NCBI RefSeq assembly: GCF_004137685.1
Contig: NZ_QYBB01000004.1
Coordinates: 156,240-220,239 of the forward strand
DNA from: Lichenibacterium minor
Lineage (GTDB): Bacteria; Pseudomonadota; Alphaproteobacteria; Rhizobiales; Beijerinckiaceae
Reading direction: 5' to 3'
Length of the DNA: 64,000 nt
Positions 46,969 to 58,562 of the stretch are shown one piece after another. The notes beneath the pieces are model-generated. The model was not told the origin of the DNA, ran no database searches, and saw only the letters and a program-made list of their open reading frames with translations. The position numbers and the translations under genes were made by a program. How positions within the stretch are numbered: the first letter of the stretch is position 1; each line of letters starts with the position of its first letter.

Positions 46969-47310
46969 TCAGTAGACGTCATTGCGCACGAACCATTCAG
47001 CGGCGGGCCTGTGCCCCTGCCCCAGCGCGTCCTCGTAATAGGTCGTGATCGATTCGACGGCACGCGACAGGGCATGGTGCGGGCCGGCATGCGTTTCGGC
47101 GGTCAGCACGTTCGCGGATTCCTGCACCGGCGTCCGAATGTAGTGGCTCTGCTCGAAGAAGTAGCGACCGTCGTCGGTCTCGTAGACCCTGATCGATACC
47201 CGGAACCGTTCGGCCCCGGTCTGAAAATAGATATGGTATTCGGAGAAGAATTTATGGAACGCGACGACGTGCGGGTGTCGCAGCGCGTGCAGTTCATGGG
47301 CGGACATCAT
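46969..47310 (-). CDS. Small hypothetical protein
   Basis: 113 residues, starting MMSAHELHALRHPHVVAFHKFF. Mixed alpha/beta composition with segments such as YFQTGAERFRVSIRVYETDDGRYFFEQSHYI and AESITTYYEDALGQGH; no signal peptide and no Cys. The base composition (47220-47265) is less GC-rich than its surroundings. The composition looks like a real protein, but I do not recognise a family. Located 59 bases after the ABC permease on the same strand and upstream of the secreted Arg-rich gene. Confidence 0.6.
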   Translation of the reverse strand: MMSAHELHALRHPHVVAFHKFFSEYHIYFQTGAERFRVSIRVYETDDGRYFFEQSHYIRTPVQESANVLTAETHAGPHHALSRAVESITTYYEDALGQGHRPAAEWFVRNDVY

Positions 47311-47369
47311 CTTCGCTCTCTCGACATCCCGCCATCCTTCCACACGCGGCGCGGGTTGAAAAGCCGAGC

Positions 47370-48131
47370 TCACGTCTTCAGGCGATAACCGGTCCGGAAG
47401 ATCCAGGCGATCAGCCCGGCACACAGCGCCAGGATGGCCAGCGTCATGCCGAAGCTCACCTCGGGCGGCACGTCGGCGTGGCCGAGGAAGCTCCAGCGGA
47501 AGCCGTTCACGAGGTAGACCACCGGGTTGAGGTAGGCGACCTCGCGCCAGGGCGAGGGCAGCGAATCGATGGAGTAGAAACTGCCGCCGAGGAAGGTGAG
47601 CGGCGTCACGATCAGCAGCGGCACGAGCTGCAGCTTCTCGAAGCCGTCGGCCCAGATGCCGATGACGAAGCCGAAGGCGCTGAAGGTCACCGACGTCAGC
47701 ACCAGCGCGACGAGCATCCACAGCGGATGCTCGACGTGCAGCGGGACGAACAGCGCCGAGGTGGCGATGATGATGAGGCCGAGCACGATCGACTTCGTCG
47801 CCGCCGCCCCGACATAGCCCGCCACGATCTCGAAGGCGGAGATCGGCGCCGACAGGATCTCGTAGATCGTGCCGGTGAAGCGCGGGAAGTAGATGCCGAA
47901 CGACGCGTTGGCGATGCTCTGCGTCAGGAGCGACAGCATCACGAGGCCGGGCACGATGAAGGCGCCGTAGCTCACCCCGTCGACGGACTGGATGCGGGAG
48001 CCCAGCGCGGCGCCGAAGACCACGAAGTAGAGCGAGGTGGAGAGCACCGGCGACACGATGCTCTGCGTGACGGTGCGCAGCGTGCGCGCCATCTCGAAGC
48101 CGTAGATCGCCCGGACGGCATGGACGTTCAT
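47370..48131 (-). CDS. ABC-2 type transporter permease
   Basis: 253 residues with six membrane segments; [31 protein letters not shown] begins the ABC2_membrane domain and [16 protein letters not shown] is the family's C-terminal motif. Works with the ATPase upstream (48173-49144) as an exporter of unknown substrate; drug, lipid or polymer export are options. ATG at 48129-48131 chosen; 41 bases separate the two genes. Confidence 0.9.
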   Translation of the reverse strand: MNVHAVRAIYGFEMARTLRTVTQSIVSPVLSTSLYFVVFGAALGSRIQSVDGVSYGAFIVPGLVMLSLLTQSIANASFGIYFPRFTGTIYEILSAPISAFEIVAGYVGAAATKSIVLGLIIIATSALFVPLHVEHPLWMLVALVLTSVTFSAFGFVIGIWADGFEKLQLVPLLIVTPLTFLGGSFYSIDSLPSPWREVAYLNPVVYLVNGFRWSFLGHADVPPEVSFGMTLAILALCAGLIAWIFRTGYRLKT

Positions 48132-48172
48132 GCGCGGGTCCTCACGGCGCGGGTGGACACGGCGACACCCAT

Positions 48173-49144
<972 letters not shown>

Positions 49145-49293
49145 GACCGTGCTGGTAGCCGATCCCGCCGTCAGGGGGAAACGGGAAAACCCGATCTCGG
49201 CGGTGCCGACGCCGCCCGCGACCGGCGAAGCGGGGCGCCAGGCCGGCGCGGGCGGCCCGGGCCGCCGGCGCGCCGGACGGGCGCTTCGCCGGC

Positions 49294-51225
<1,932 letters not shown>

Positions 51226-51284
51226 CGATTTCCTCCTCGACCCTGTGGCCTTATCGCACCGGCCTCTGGGGACCGCCTGCGGAA

Positions 51285-51313
51285 AGCTTACAAAGTGAAA
51301 AGCTTCGTCACAA
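51285..51313 (-). promoter_or_regulatory. Candidate acs promoter
   Basis: On the minus strand TTGTGA (51308-51313) and TAAGCT (51285-51290, with an extended TG just upstream) are 17 bases apart, about 60 bases upstream of the acs start. Two AAGCTT sites flank the spacer. Confidence 0.5.
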
Positions 51314-51337
51314 GGGCGAGGCACGCCGGCCCCGGGG

Positions 51338-51368
51338 TCCGGCGCGCAAAAGAGCTTTGCGCGCCGGA
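51338..51368 (-). terminator. Strong hairpin after the IalB-family gene
   Basis: A perfect 13-base stem, 51338-51350 with 51356-51368 (TCCGGCGCGCAAA and its complement), loop AGAGC. It lies 5 bases after the stop of the IalB-family gene and before the acs promoter. No long T-tract, yet clearly separates the two units. Confidence 0.65.
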
Positions 51369-51372
51369 TCGG

Positions 51373-51978
51373 TCAGGAGCAGTCCTTGGCGACCCGATCG
51401 AGCGCCGGACCGAGGCCGTTCAGGGAATAGGAATCGGTCGCCACCGCGCCCTTGCTGCTCGGCGCCTTCACGACGAGGCGGCCGTGCTTCTTCATGGTGC
51501 CGACGAGCTGCCCTTCCTGCGCGGAATCCTTCATCCACGCGTTCTGGCCCTTGGTGACGAGGTCGAAGCCGGTGGTGCCGACCTCCGCCTTGGCGTCGCC
51601 GCTGCCCTCCTTGAGGGGCAGGCCCATGATCACCGACACTTCGTTCCTGACGTGTTCGCCGGGGCGGGTCGAGATGAAGATGTAGCCCTGTTCGCGCTTC
51701 AGCGACGAGGGGGTGCGCTCCTTGGGCTGGGCCAAGGCATAGCAGATCTTGCTCTTCGCGCCCTGGGCCTCGTAGGCGCCCCAGTCGCCGTAGGTGCCCA
51801 CGAGCTGCGGCTTGGACGACAGCGCCGGCTTGGCATCCGCCTTGGCGTCCTGCGCCTTTTCGGCCGCCTTGACGGGCTTCTTGTGGCTCGCCGCCAGGGC
51901 GGGACAGCCGGCGAGCAGGCTCACGACGGCCGACGCCGCGACGATCGAGCGGCCCTGCCCCTTCAGCACACGGATCAT
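51373..51978 (-). CDS. Invasion-associated locus B (IalB) family protein
   Basis: 201 residues. Signal peptide about 1-29, possibly lipoprotein-like (LLAGCPALAA; the Cys at about 25 could be lipidated). A Lys/Ala-rich linker leads to an IalB domain (about 60-200): YGDWGAYEAQGAKSKICYALAQP, FISTRPGEHVRNEVSV and the C-terminal Cys. IalB was named in Bartonella for erythrocyte invasion, but homologues are widespread in free-living Rhizobiales where the role is unknown. Divergent from the Mo-hydroxylase genes. Confidence 0.85.
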   Translation of the reverse strand: MIRVLKGQGRSIVAASAVVSLLAGCPALAASHKKPVKAAEKAQDAKADAKPALSSKPQLVGTYGDWGAYEAQGAKSKICYALAQPKERTPSSLKREQGYIFISTRPGEHVRNEVSVIMGLPLKEGSGDAKAEVGTTGFDLVTKGQNAWMKDSAQEGQLVGTMKKHGRLVVKAPSSKGAVATDSYSLNGLGPALDRVAKDCS

Positions 51979-52284
51979 GGTGTTGGCCCCTTCACGGTCG
52001 ACGGAGAACGCGGGCGGACCCTAGTCCGCGATGCGTAAAGATTGAATGATCTCCCTCATGGCCGACCGTCGCGGCGAAATTCGGGTGGTGTGGCGCGGCG
52101 GCGTCGCGGCGGCGGGGCCCCGGCGTGCCACGATGCCGCGTCGCGGAGTCTTCCCGGGGATGGGACGAGGCGGGCGGGATGCGGCGCGCGACGGCGCGGG
52201 AGGGTCGACAGGCCGGCCCCGACGCGGCAGCATCGCCCCTGGCATGCCCCGTGCAGGCCGGACCGGACGTCGGGAGCGAGCGCG
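51979..52284. other. Divergent intergenic region, IalB gene / Mo hydroxylase
   Basis: 306 bases without a convincing gene. The frame of the downstream FAD subunit is open through here but its composition is Arg-rich and unlike the protein. No reliable promoter pair was seen. Confidence 0.4.
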
Positions 52285-53097
52285 TTGGACCTGAACGGCA
52301 TCGACGAGGTGATCGAGCGACCGGACCGCGGCAGCCTCGCCGGCTTCCGGCCCGGCGACGCGTGGCTCGGCGGCGGCACGTGGCTCTTCTCCGAGCCGCA
52401 GCCCGGCCTGAGCCGCCTCATCGACCTCCGCGGCTTCGGTTGGGCGCCGCTCGCCGCCGACGCCGACGGCCTGACCGTCGCCGCCACCTGCACCATCGCC
52501 GAACTGGAGCGCTGGAGCGCCCCGCCGGGGTGGCGCGCCGCCGCGCTGGTGCCGCTCTGCTGCCGCGCCCTTCTGGGCTCCTTCAAGGTGTGGAACGGCG
52601 CGACGGTGGGCGGCAACATCTGCCTGGCCCTCCCCGCCGGCCCCATGACGGCGCTGGCCGCGGCGCTCGACGCGACGTGCCGCCTGTGGGGGCCGGACGA
52701 GGACCGCGCCCTCCCGGCGGCCGCCTTCGTCACCGGCGACCGCCGCACCGCGCTGCGCGCGGGCGAGCTGTTGCGCGAGATCCGCATCCCCGCCGAGGCC
52801 CTGCGGCGCCGCGCCGCCTTCCGGCAGATCTCGCTCACCCCGCAGGGCCGTTCCGGCGCGCTGCTGATCGGCACGCTCGACGAGGGCGGCGCGTTCCGAC
52901 TCACCGTCACGGGGTCGACCGTGCGCCCCCTGTGCTTCCCTTACCCCGCCCCGCCCGCCGCGGACGCGCTGCTGTCGGACCTCGCCGCGATCCCCGACGC
53001 GCTGGTCTTCGACGACGTCCACGGCCGGCCGGCCTGGAGGCGGGCCGTGACGGCCCACCTGGCGGGCGAGATCCTCGACGAGTTGGCGGCCCCATGA
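52285..53097 (+). CDS. FAD-binding subunit of a xanthine-dehydrogenase-family Mo hydroxylase
   Basis: 270 residues from a TTG start after GGGAG. CoxM-type FAD domain: FRPGDAWLGGGTWLFSEP, TVAATCTIAEL, and SFKVWNGATVGGNICLALPAGP (flavin-binding). The C-terminal half is the CO_deh_flav_C-like region. It transfers electrons from the Fe-S centres to an acceptor. Overlaps the next gene by 4 bases (ATGA). The longer in-frame reading upstream is not protein-like. Confidence 0.88.
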   Translation: MDLNGIDEVIERPDRGSLAGFRPGDAWLGGGTWLFSEPQPGLSRLIDLRGFGWAPLAADADGLTVAATCTIAELERWSAPPGWRAAALVPLCCRALLGSFKVWNGATVGGNICLALPAGPMTALAAALDATCRLWGPDEDRALPAAAFVTGDRRTALRAGELLREIRIPAEALRRRAAFRQISLTPQGRSGALLIGTLDEGGAFRLTVTGSTVRPLCFPYPAPPAADALLSDLAAIPDALVFDDVHGRPAWRRAVTAHLAGEILDELAAP

Positions 53098-55811
53098 GCT
53101 TCTCGATCAACGGCGTCCCGTCGGCGGACGCGCCCCGGCCCGGCCAATGCCTGCGCACCTTCCTGCGGGGGCTCGGCTGGTTCGGCGTCAAGAAGGGCTG
53201 CGACGCCGGCGACTGCGGGGCCTGCACGGTGTGGCTGGACGGCGAGCCGGTCCACAGCTGCATCACGCCGGCGTTCCGGGCGCGCGGCCGGCAGGTCACC
53301 ACCATCGAAGGGCTGGCAGGCGCGAGCGAGGGGGGGCTGCACCCGATGCAGCGCGCCTTCCTCGACGCGCAGGGGTTCCAATGCGGGTTCTGCACCGCCG
53401 GCATGATCATGACGGCGGCGGCGCTGGACCAGGGCCAGCGCGCCGACCTGCCCGGCGCCCTCAAGGGCAACCTGTGCCGCTGCACGGGCTACCGTTCGGT
53501 GGCGGACGCCGTGGCGGGCGCCCGCAACGCCGACGGCGCCCGCAACCTCGGCGCCCCGGCCGGCCACGGCGTGGTGACGGGCGCGGCGCGCTTCACCGCC
53601 GATGTGGCGCCGGACGGCCTGCTGCACGCCAAGCTGCTGCGCTCGCCCCATGCCCATGCCCGCGTGGTGTCGATCGACCGCGCGGCCGCGTCGGCGGTGC
53701 CGGGCGTCGTCGCCGTCCTGGCGCACGATGACGCGCCCGCGGCGCTGTTCTCCACCGGCCGCCACGAGCTCGACGGCGACGACCCGTTCGACACCCGCGT
53801 CTTCGACACGGTGATGCGCTTCCACGGCCAGCGCGTCGCCGCCGTGGTGGCGGAAACCGAGGCCGCCGCCGAGGCGGGCTGCCGGGCGCTGGCGGTGCGC
53901 TACGAGGTGCTGCCCGCCGTGTTCGACCCCGAAGCCGCGATGGCGCCCGGCGCGCCGGCGCTGCACGGCGACAAGCGCGACGGCTCCGGCATCCACGATC
54001 CGTCGCGCAACGTGGTGGCGGAGTTCCATTCCGAGATCGGCGACACCGAAGCGGGCTTCGCCGAGGCCGACGCGGTCCACGAGGACACCTACCGGACGCA
54101 GCGCGTGCAGCACGCGCACCTCGAAACGCACTGCGCCATCGCCTGGACCGACGCCGAAGGGCGGCTCGTCGTGCGGACGAGCACGCAGGTGCCCTTCCTC
54201 ACCCGCCGTGCCCTGGCGCGCGTGCTCGACCTGCCGGCCGAGCACGTGCGTGTGCTGTGCGAGCGCGTCGGGGGCGGCTTCGGCGGCAAGCAGGAGATGC
54301 TGGTCGAGGACGTCGTCGCGCTGGCGGCCCTGCGCACGGGCCGGCCCGTGAAGCTGGAGCTGACGCGCGAGGAGCAGTTCACCGCCACCACGACGCGCCA
54401 TCCCATCGCGGTGCGGGTGAAGATCGGCGCGCGCCGCGACGGGCGTCTCACCGCCATCGCGCTCCGCGCCGTGTCGAACACCGGCGCCTACGGCAACCAC
54501 GCCGGCGGGGTGCTGCACCACGGCTGCGGCGAGTCGATCGCGGTCTACGACATCCCGGCCAAGAAGGTCGACGGCTATGCCGTCTACACCAACGAGGTGC
54601 CGGCCGGCGCCTTTCGCGGCTACGGGTTGAGCCAGCTCATCTTCGCGGTGGAATCGGCGGTCGACGAGGTGGCGCGGCAGCTCGGCATCGACCCCTTCGA
54701 GATGCGTCGCCGCAACGTCATCCGGCCCGGCACCCCGATGGTCGGCACCTCCACGGACCAGGGCGACGTCGAATACGGGTCCTACGGGCTCGACCAGTGC
54801 CTGGCGCTCGTCGAGGCGGCGCTGGCGCGGGGCGACGGCGCCCCCGCGCCGGACGGCGACTGGGCGGTCGGGCGCGGCACGGCGTTGAGCATGATCCACA
54901 CGATCCCGCCGCGCGGCCACTTCAGCGAGTCGCGCGTCGCGCTCGACGGAGACGGCCGCTTCCGCCTCACTGTCGGCACGGCGGAGTTCGGCAACGGCGC
55001 CACCACCACCCACGTGCAGATCGCCGCCGGGGTCCTGTCGGCGTCGCCCGGCGACATCGCGGTGCGGCAGTCGGACACCGACGCCGGCGGCCACGACACC
55101 GGCGCCTACGGCTCGACCGGCCTCGTGGTGGCGGGCCGGGCCACGCTGCGCGCCGCCGAAGACCTGCGCCGCCGCCTGCTCGACGCCGCCGAAGCGCTGT
55201 TCGGCCGGGCGGGCGACGGCTGGGCGCTGGCCCCGGGCGCCGTGGTCGACGGCGCACGGCGCGTGCCCCTCGCCGATGTCGCCGCGGCGGCGGCCGGGGC
55301 GGGCCTGGCCCTCGAAGGGACGGGATCCTTCGACGGGACGCCGCGCTCGATCGCCTTCAACGTGCACGGCTTCCGGGTGGCGGTGCACCGCGTCACCGGG
55401 GCGATCCGCATCCTGAAGAGCGTGCAGGCCGCGGACGCCGGTTTCGTGGTGAACCCGATGCAGTGCCGCGGGCAGGTCGAAGGCGGCGTCGCCCAGGCGA
55501 TCGGCGCCGCGCTCTACGAGCACCTCGACGTCGAGGACGGGCGCGTCACCACGCCGGTGTTCCGCGCCTACCACATCCCGGCCTTCGCCGACGTGCCGCC
55601 CACGGAAGTGCTGTTCGCCGACACCAGCGACAGGCTCGGGCCGCTCGGCGCCAAATCGATGAGCGAAAGCCCGTTCAACCCGGTGGCGCCCGCGCTCGCC
55701 AACGCGGTGCGGGACGCCACGGGGGTGCGGTTCACCGCGCTGCCGCTGGCGGCGGACCGGATCTTCGCCGCCGTGCAGGCCGCGGGCCGCGGCTCGCGGG
55801 AAACCGCCTAG
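53094..55811 (+). CDS. Mo hydroxylase with [2Fe-2S] and molybdopterin domains fused
   Basis: 905 residues. Residues 1-155: two [2Fe-2S] domains, Cys36, 41, 44, 56 (GCDAGDCGACTVW) then Cys97, 100, 128, 130 (QCGFCTAG, LCRCTGYRS). From ~160: the molybdopterin domains, with GVVTGAARFTADV, RVGGGFGGKQE and the C-terminal GAKSMSESPFNPV holding the catalytic Glu. Domain order and length match aldehyde oxidoreductases of the Mop type (about 907 residues), but here a separate FAD subunit precedes it. Substrate not readable; purine or aldehyde are options, and the nearby urate genes favour a purine. Confidence 0.88.
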   Translation: MSFSINGVPSADAPRPGQCLRTFLRGLGWFGVKKGCDAGDCGACTVWLDGEPVHSCITPAFRARGRQVTTIEGLAGASEGGLHPMQRAFLDAQGFQCGFCTAGMIMTAAALDQGQRADLPGALKGNLCRCTGYRSVADAVAGARNADGARNLGAPAGHGVVTGAARFTADVAPDGLLHAKLLRSPHAHARVVSIDRAAASAVPGVVAVLAHDDAPAALFSTGRHELDGDDPFDTRVFDTVMRFHGQRVAAVVAETEAAAEAGCRALAVRYEVLPAVFDPEAAMAPGAPALHGDKRDGSGIHDPSRNVVAEFHSEIGDTEAGFAEADAVHEDTYRTQRVQHAHLETHCAIAWTDAEGRLVVRTSTQVPFLTRRALARVLDLPAEHVRVLCERVGGGFGGKQEMLVEDVVALAALRTGRPVKLELTREEQFTATTTRHPIAVRVKIGARRDGRLTAIALRAVSNTGAYGNHAGGVLHHGCGESIAVYDIPAKKVDGYAVYTNEVPAGAFRGYGLSQLIFAVESAVDEVARQLGIDPFEMRRRNVIRPGTPMVGTSTDQGDVEYGSYGLDQCLALVEAALARGDGAPAPDGDWAVGRGTALSMIHTIPPRGHFSESRVALDGDGRFRLTVGTAEFGNGATTTHVQIAAGVLSASPGDIAVRQSDTDAGGHDTGAYGSTGLVVAGRATLRAAEDLRRRLLDAAEALFGRAGDGWALAPGAVVDGARRVPLADVAAAAAGAGLALEGTGSFDGTPRSIAFNVHGFRVAVHRVTGAIRILKSVQAADAGFVVNPMQCRGQVEGGVAQAIGAALYEHLDVEDGRVTTPVFRAYHIPAFADVPPTEVLFADTSDRLGPLGAKSMSESPFNPVAPALANAVRDATGVRFTALPLAADRIFAAVQAAGRGSRETA

Positions 55812-55823
55812 GCGGCGCGGCCG

Positions 55824-58331
55824 CTACCCCATGTTCTCCTTCACCTTCTCGACCAACCCCTTGAGCGAGAAGGGCTTCGCCAGGAAGTCGTAGACCGCGC
55901 CGTCGGGCAGGTTCCGCTTGAAGGCATCGTCGGCGTAGCCGGACACGAAGATGACCTTGATGTCGATGCCGCGCTTGCGCAGCTCCGCGAACATGGTCGG
56001 GCCGTCCATCTCGGGCATCACCACGTCCGACACGATGAGGTCGATCGTCGGCTGGTCGGGGTCGAGCGCGATGTCGAGCGCTTCCGCACCCGACGCCGCC
56101 TCCACCACGGTGTAGCCGCGCGACGTCAGCGCCCGGGCGCCGAAGGCGCGCACCGCGTCCTCGTCCTCGACGAGGAGGATCGTGCCCCGCCCGGTGAGGT
56201 CGGTCGAGACGGGTTTGGCGACCTCCTTGCGGACCGTCTCGTCGACGGGGGCCGGGACGTGGCGCGGCAGGAAGATGCGGAACAGCGTGCCGCGACCGAC
56301 GACGGAATCGCAGAACACGAAGCCGCCCGTCTGCTTGATGATGCCGTAGACCATGGACAGGCCGAGGCCCGTCCCCTTGCCCACCTCCTTGGTGGTGAAG
56401 AAGGGTTCGAAGATCTTGGGCAGCACGTCGGCGGGGATCCCGGAGCCGGAATCCTCGATCTCGATGAGGACGTATTCCGCCGGCGTCAGGGTCTTCTCGT
56501 TGAAGCCCGCCACTTCGGGCTCCGCGACGTTGCGGGTGCGCACGGTGATGCGGCCGCCGTCCGGCATGGCGTCTCGGGCGTTGACGACGAGGTTCACGAG
56601 AACCTGCTCGAGCTGGTGCACGTCGGCGCGCACGATCCACAGGTCGCGCCCGTGGTTCACGTCCATCTCGATCTTCTCGCCGACGAGCCGGCGCATCATG
56701 TTCTGCAGTTCGGCCACGACGTCGCCGAGCTGCAGGTCGGTGGGCTGCAGCGTTTGCCGGCGCGAAAAGGCCAGGAGCTGCCGCACGAGGCCCGCCGCCC
56801 GGTTGGCGTTCTGGCGGATCTGCATGATGTCCTGGAAGGACGGGTCGGTCGGCCTGTGATTGGAGAGCAGCAGGTCCGAATAGCCGATGATGGCGGTCAG
56901 CACGTTGTTGAAGTCGTGCGCCACGCCGCCGGCGAGCTGCCCGATGGCCTGCATCTTCTGCGCCTGCAGGAAGCTTTCCTCGAGGGTCCGCTGCTCCGTC
57001 GTGTCGAGTGCGAACAGGTCCACCGTCCGCCCCTCGTTGCCGCGCGCCTCGTTGCCCGACACGAACAGCCGCACCGAGCCCTTCGCGCCGCCCCCCAGCG
57101 TCGCGTCGACGGGCGGGATGTCGCCCCGCCCCTGCGCGGCGGCGTCCACGGCGGCCCGCAGCGCCGGCCGATCGTTCTCGGACACGCCGGCATAGACGGA
57201 CCGGTCCCCCCCGCGCAGCGCGTCGCCGAACAGCCGCACGAAGGCGGCATTGGAGCGCAGGATCCCGCCCGCGCCGTCGAGCGACGCGATGGCCATGGGG
57301 GTGGAGTTGAAGAAGCGCGCGAACCGCACTTCGGCGGCGCGCAGGTCCTCGGCGGGTTCTTCGCCGGGCGCACGGCTGATCACCAGGGTGCGCGACGGGC
57401 CCGGCATCCGGTCCTCCGCGAAGGCGATGCGGTGCAGCAGCCGGACCGGCAGGCTTTGGCCGCCGCGGCGGCGCAGGTCGACGTCGAACTGCTCCGTCTT
57501 CACCTCGCTGGGCGAGCCCGGCACGGCGGACAGCATGGCGGCGCCGTCGCCCGCCATGATGTCGCCGAGCGTCAGCCCGCCCGAGCCCACCTGAGCGAGG
57601 TCGTAGTCGAGCCAGCCCGCCAGCGTGGCGTTGAGGTAGGACACGCGGCCGTCCGGCTCGGCCGAGAAGAAGCCGGCCGGCGCATGGTCGAGGAAGTCGA
57701 TGGCGTGCTGGAGTTCCTGGAACACGTTCTCGTGGCGCTCGCGCTCGCGCGTGACGTCGGCCACGCTCCACAGCACGGCACGCTTGCGCCCGGCCCGGTC
57801 GAGCGGGCGGACCTTGACGCGGTACCAGCCCACGGCCGACACGCCGTCGAGCGCGGGGGACAGGCGGATCTCCTCCGCGGCCCGGCGGCCGTCGCGCGCC
57901 GCCTGGGCCAAGCGGTACACGGCTTCGGAGATCTCGGCCGGCCCGGAGAAGAGCCGCTCGACCGGGCGGATCTGCGCGACGTCGAGGGCGCCCGACATGC
58001 CGAGGTAGGTTTCGTTGGCGTAGAGCACCCGGGCGTCGCCCTCGGTGACCAGCAGGCCCTCGCCCCCCGAATCGGCGATCAGCTTGGTGATGTCGTTGCG
58101 GGCCGCCTGCCCCGAGAACTGCAGGAACCCGATCGCGTAGAAGAAGAGGGAGATCAGCCCCACCACGGCCAGAACGGCGAGCAGCACGAGGGTGAATCGC
58201 CCCGCCTGGTCCTGCGGCAGGAAGGAGTAGGACGCGGCGGCCCCCACCAGCAGCACGGCGATCACCAGCACCAGGAGGGGGCTGCCGGTGCGCTCGGTGC
58301 GGTCCACCGCGGACAAAGGCGCGTCCGTCAT
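55824..58331 (-). CDS. cckA: Hybrid sensor histidine kinase CckA
   Basis: 835 residues. Two membrane helices (about 18-36 and 46-70), PAS-like domains (about 85-195, 205-320, 335-450), a HisKA domain with phospho-acceptor His472 ([13 protein letters not shown]), an HATPase domain (N-box [14 protein letters not shown]-boxes DSGSGIP and [11 protein letters not shown]), and a receiver domain with Asp769 ([10 protein letters not shown]) and [12 protein letters not shown]. This layout defines CckA, which through ChpT phosphorylates or dephosphorylates CtrA. Converges on the Mo-hydroxylase gene 12 bases away and diverges from the FliO-like gene over a CtrA-type box. Confidence 0.93.
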   Translation of the reverse strand: MTDAPLSAVDRTERTGSPLLVLVIAVLLVGAAASYSFLPQDQAGRFTLVLLAVLAVVGLISLFFYAIGFLQFSGQAARNDITKLIADSGGEGLLVTEGDARVLYANETYLGMSGALDVAQIRPVERLFSGPAEISEAVYRLAQAARDGRRAAEEIRLSPALDGVSAVGWYRVKVRPLDRAGRKRAVLWSVADVTRERERHENVFQELQHAIDFLDHAPAGFFSAEPDGRVSYLNATLAGWLDYDLAQVGSGGLTLGDIMAGDGAAMLSAVPGSPSEVKTEQFDVDLRRRGGQSLPVRLLHRIAFAEDRMPGPSRTLVISRAPGEEPAEDLRAAEVRFARFFNSTPMAIASLDGAGGILRSNAAFVRLFGDALRGGDRSVYAGVSENDRPALRAAVDAAAQGRGDIPPVDATLGGGAKGSVRLFVSGNEARGNEGRTVDLFALDTTEQRTLEESFLQAQKMQAIGQLAGGVAHDFNNVLTAIIGYSDLLLSNHRPTDPSFQDIMQIRQNANRAAGLVRQLLAFSRRQTLQPTDLQLGDVVAELQNMMRRLVGEKIEMDVNHGRDLWIVRADVHQLEQVLVNLVVNARDAMPDGGRITVRTRNVAEPEVAGFNEKTLTPAEYVLIEIEDSGSGIPADVLPKIFEPFFTTKEVGKGTGLGLSMVYGIIKQTGGFVFCDSVVGRGTLFRIFLPRHVPAPVDETVRKEVAKPVSTDLTGRGTILLVEDEDAVRAFGARALTSRGYTVVEAASGAEALDIALDPDQPTIDLIVSDVVMPEMDGPTMFAELRKRGIDIKVIFVSGYADDAFKRNLPDGAVYDFLAKPFSLKGLVEKVKENMG

Positions 58332-58469
58332 GCGTCCCCCGTCGGCCGCGCGCAGGGCGCGGCGAAGCCGCGCCGCCCGCGACGACGCGCTGACAAGGAG
58401 CCCCGAACCCGGCTATGCATCTCGCACGAGGGGCCGGGGACGATCACCCCCGGGCCGGACCTCACCCCG

Positions 58470-58484
58470 TTAACCATTGATTAA
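58470..58484. promoter_or_regulatory. CtrA-type binding site
   Basis: TTAACCATTGATTAA is a perfect TTAA-N7-TTAA CtrA box, in the cckA/FliO-like intergenic region. Downstream, TTGAAG (58490-58495) and TACAAT (58515-58520), 19 bases apart, may be the promoter of the FliO-like gene. Confidence 0.75.
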
Positions 58485-58562
58485 CCTTATTGAAGCGCAC
58501 CTCGCACCTCGTGCTACAATTCAGCACTTGAGTGGGGCCTGTGTCGAGAGGCGAACGGAAGC

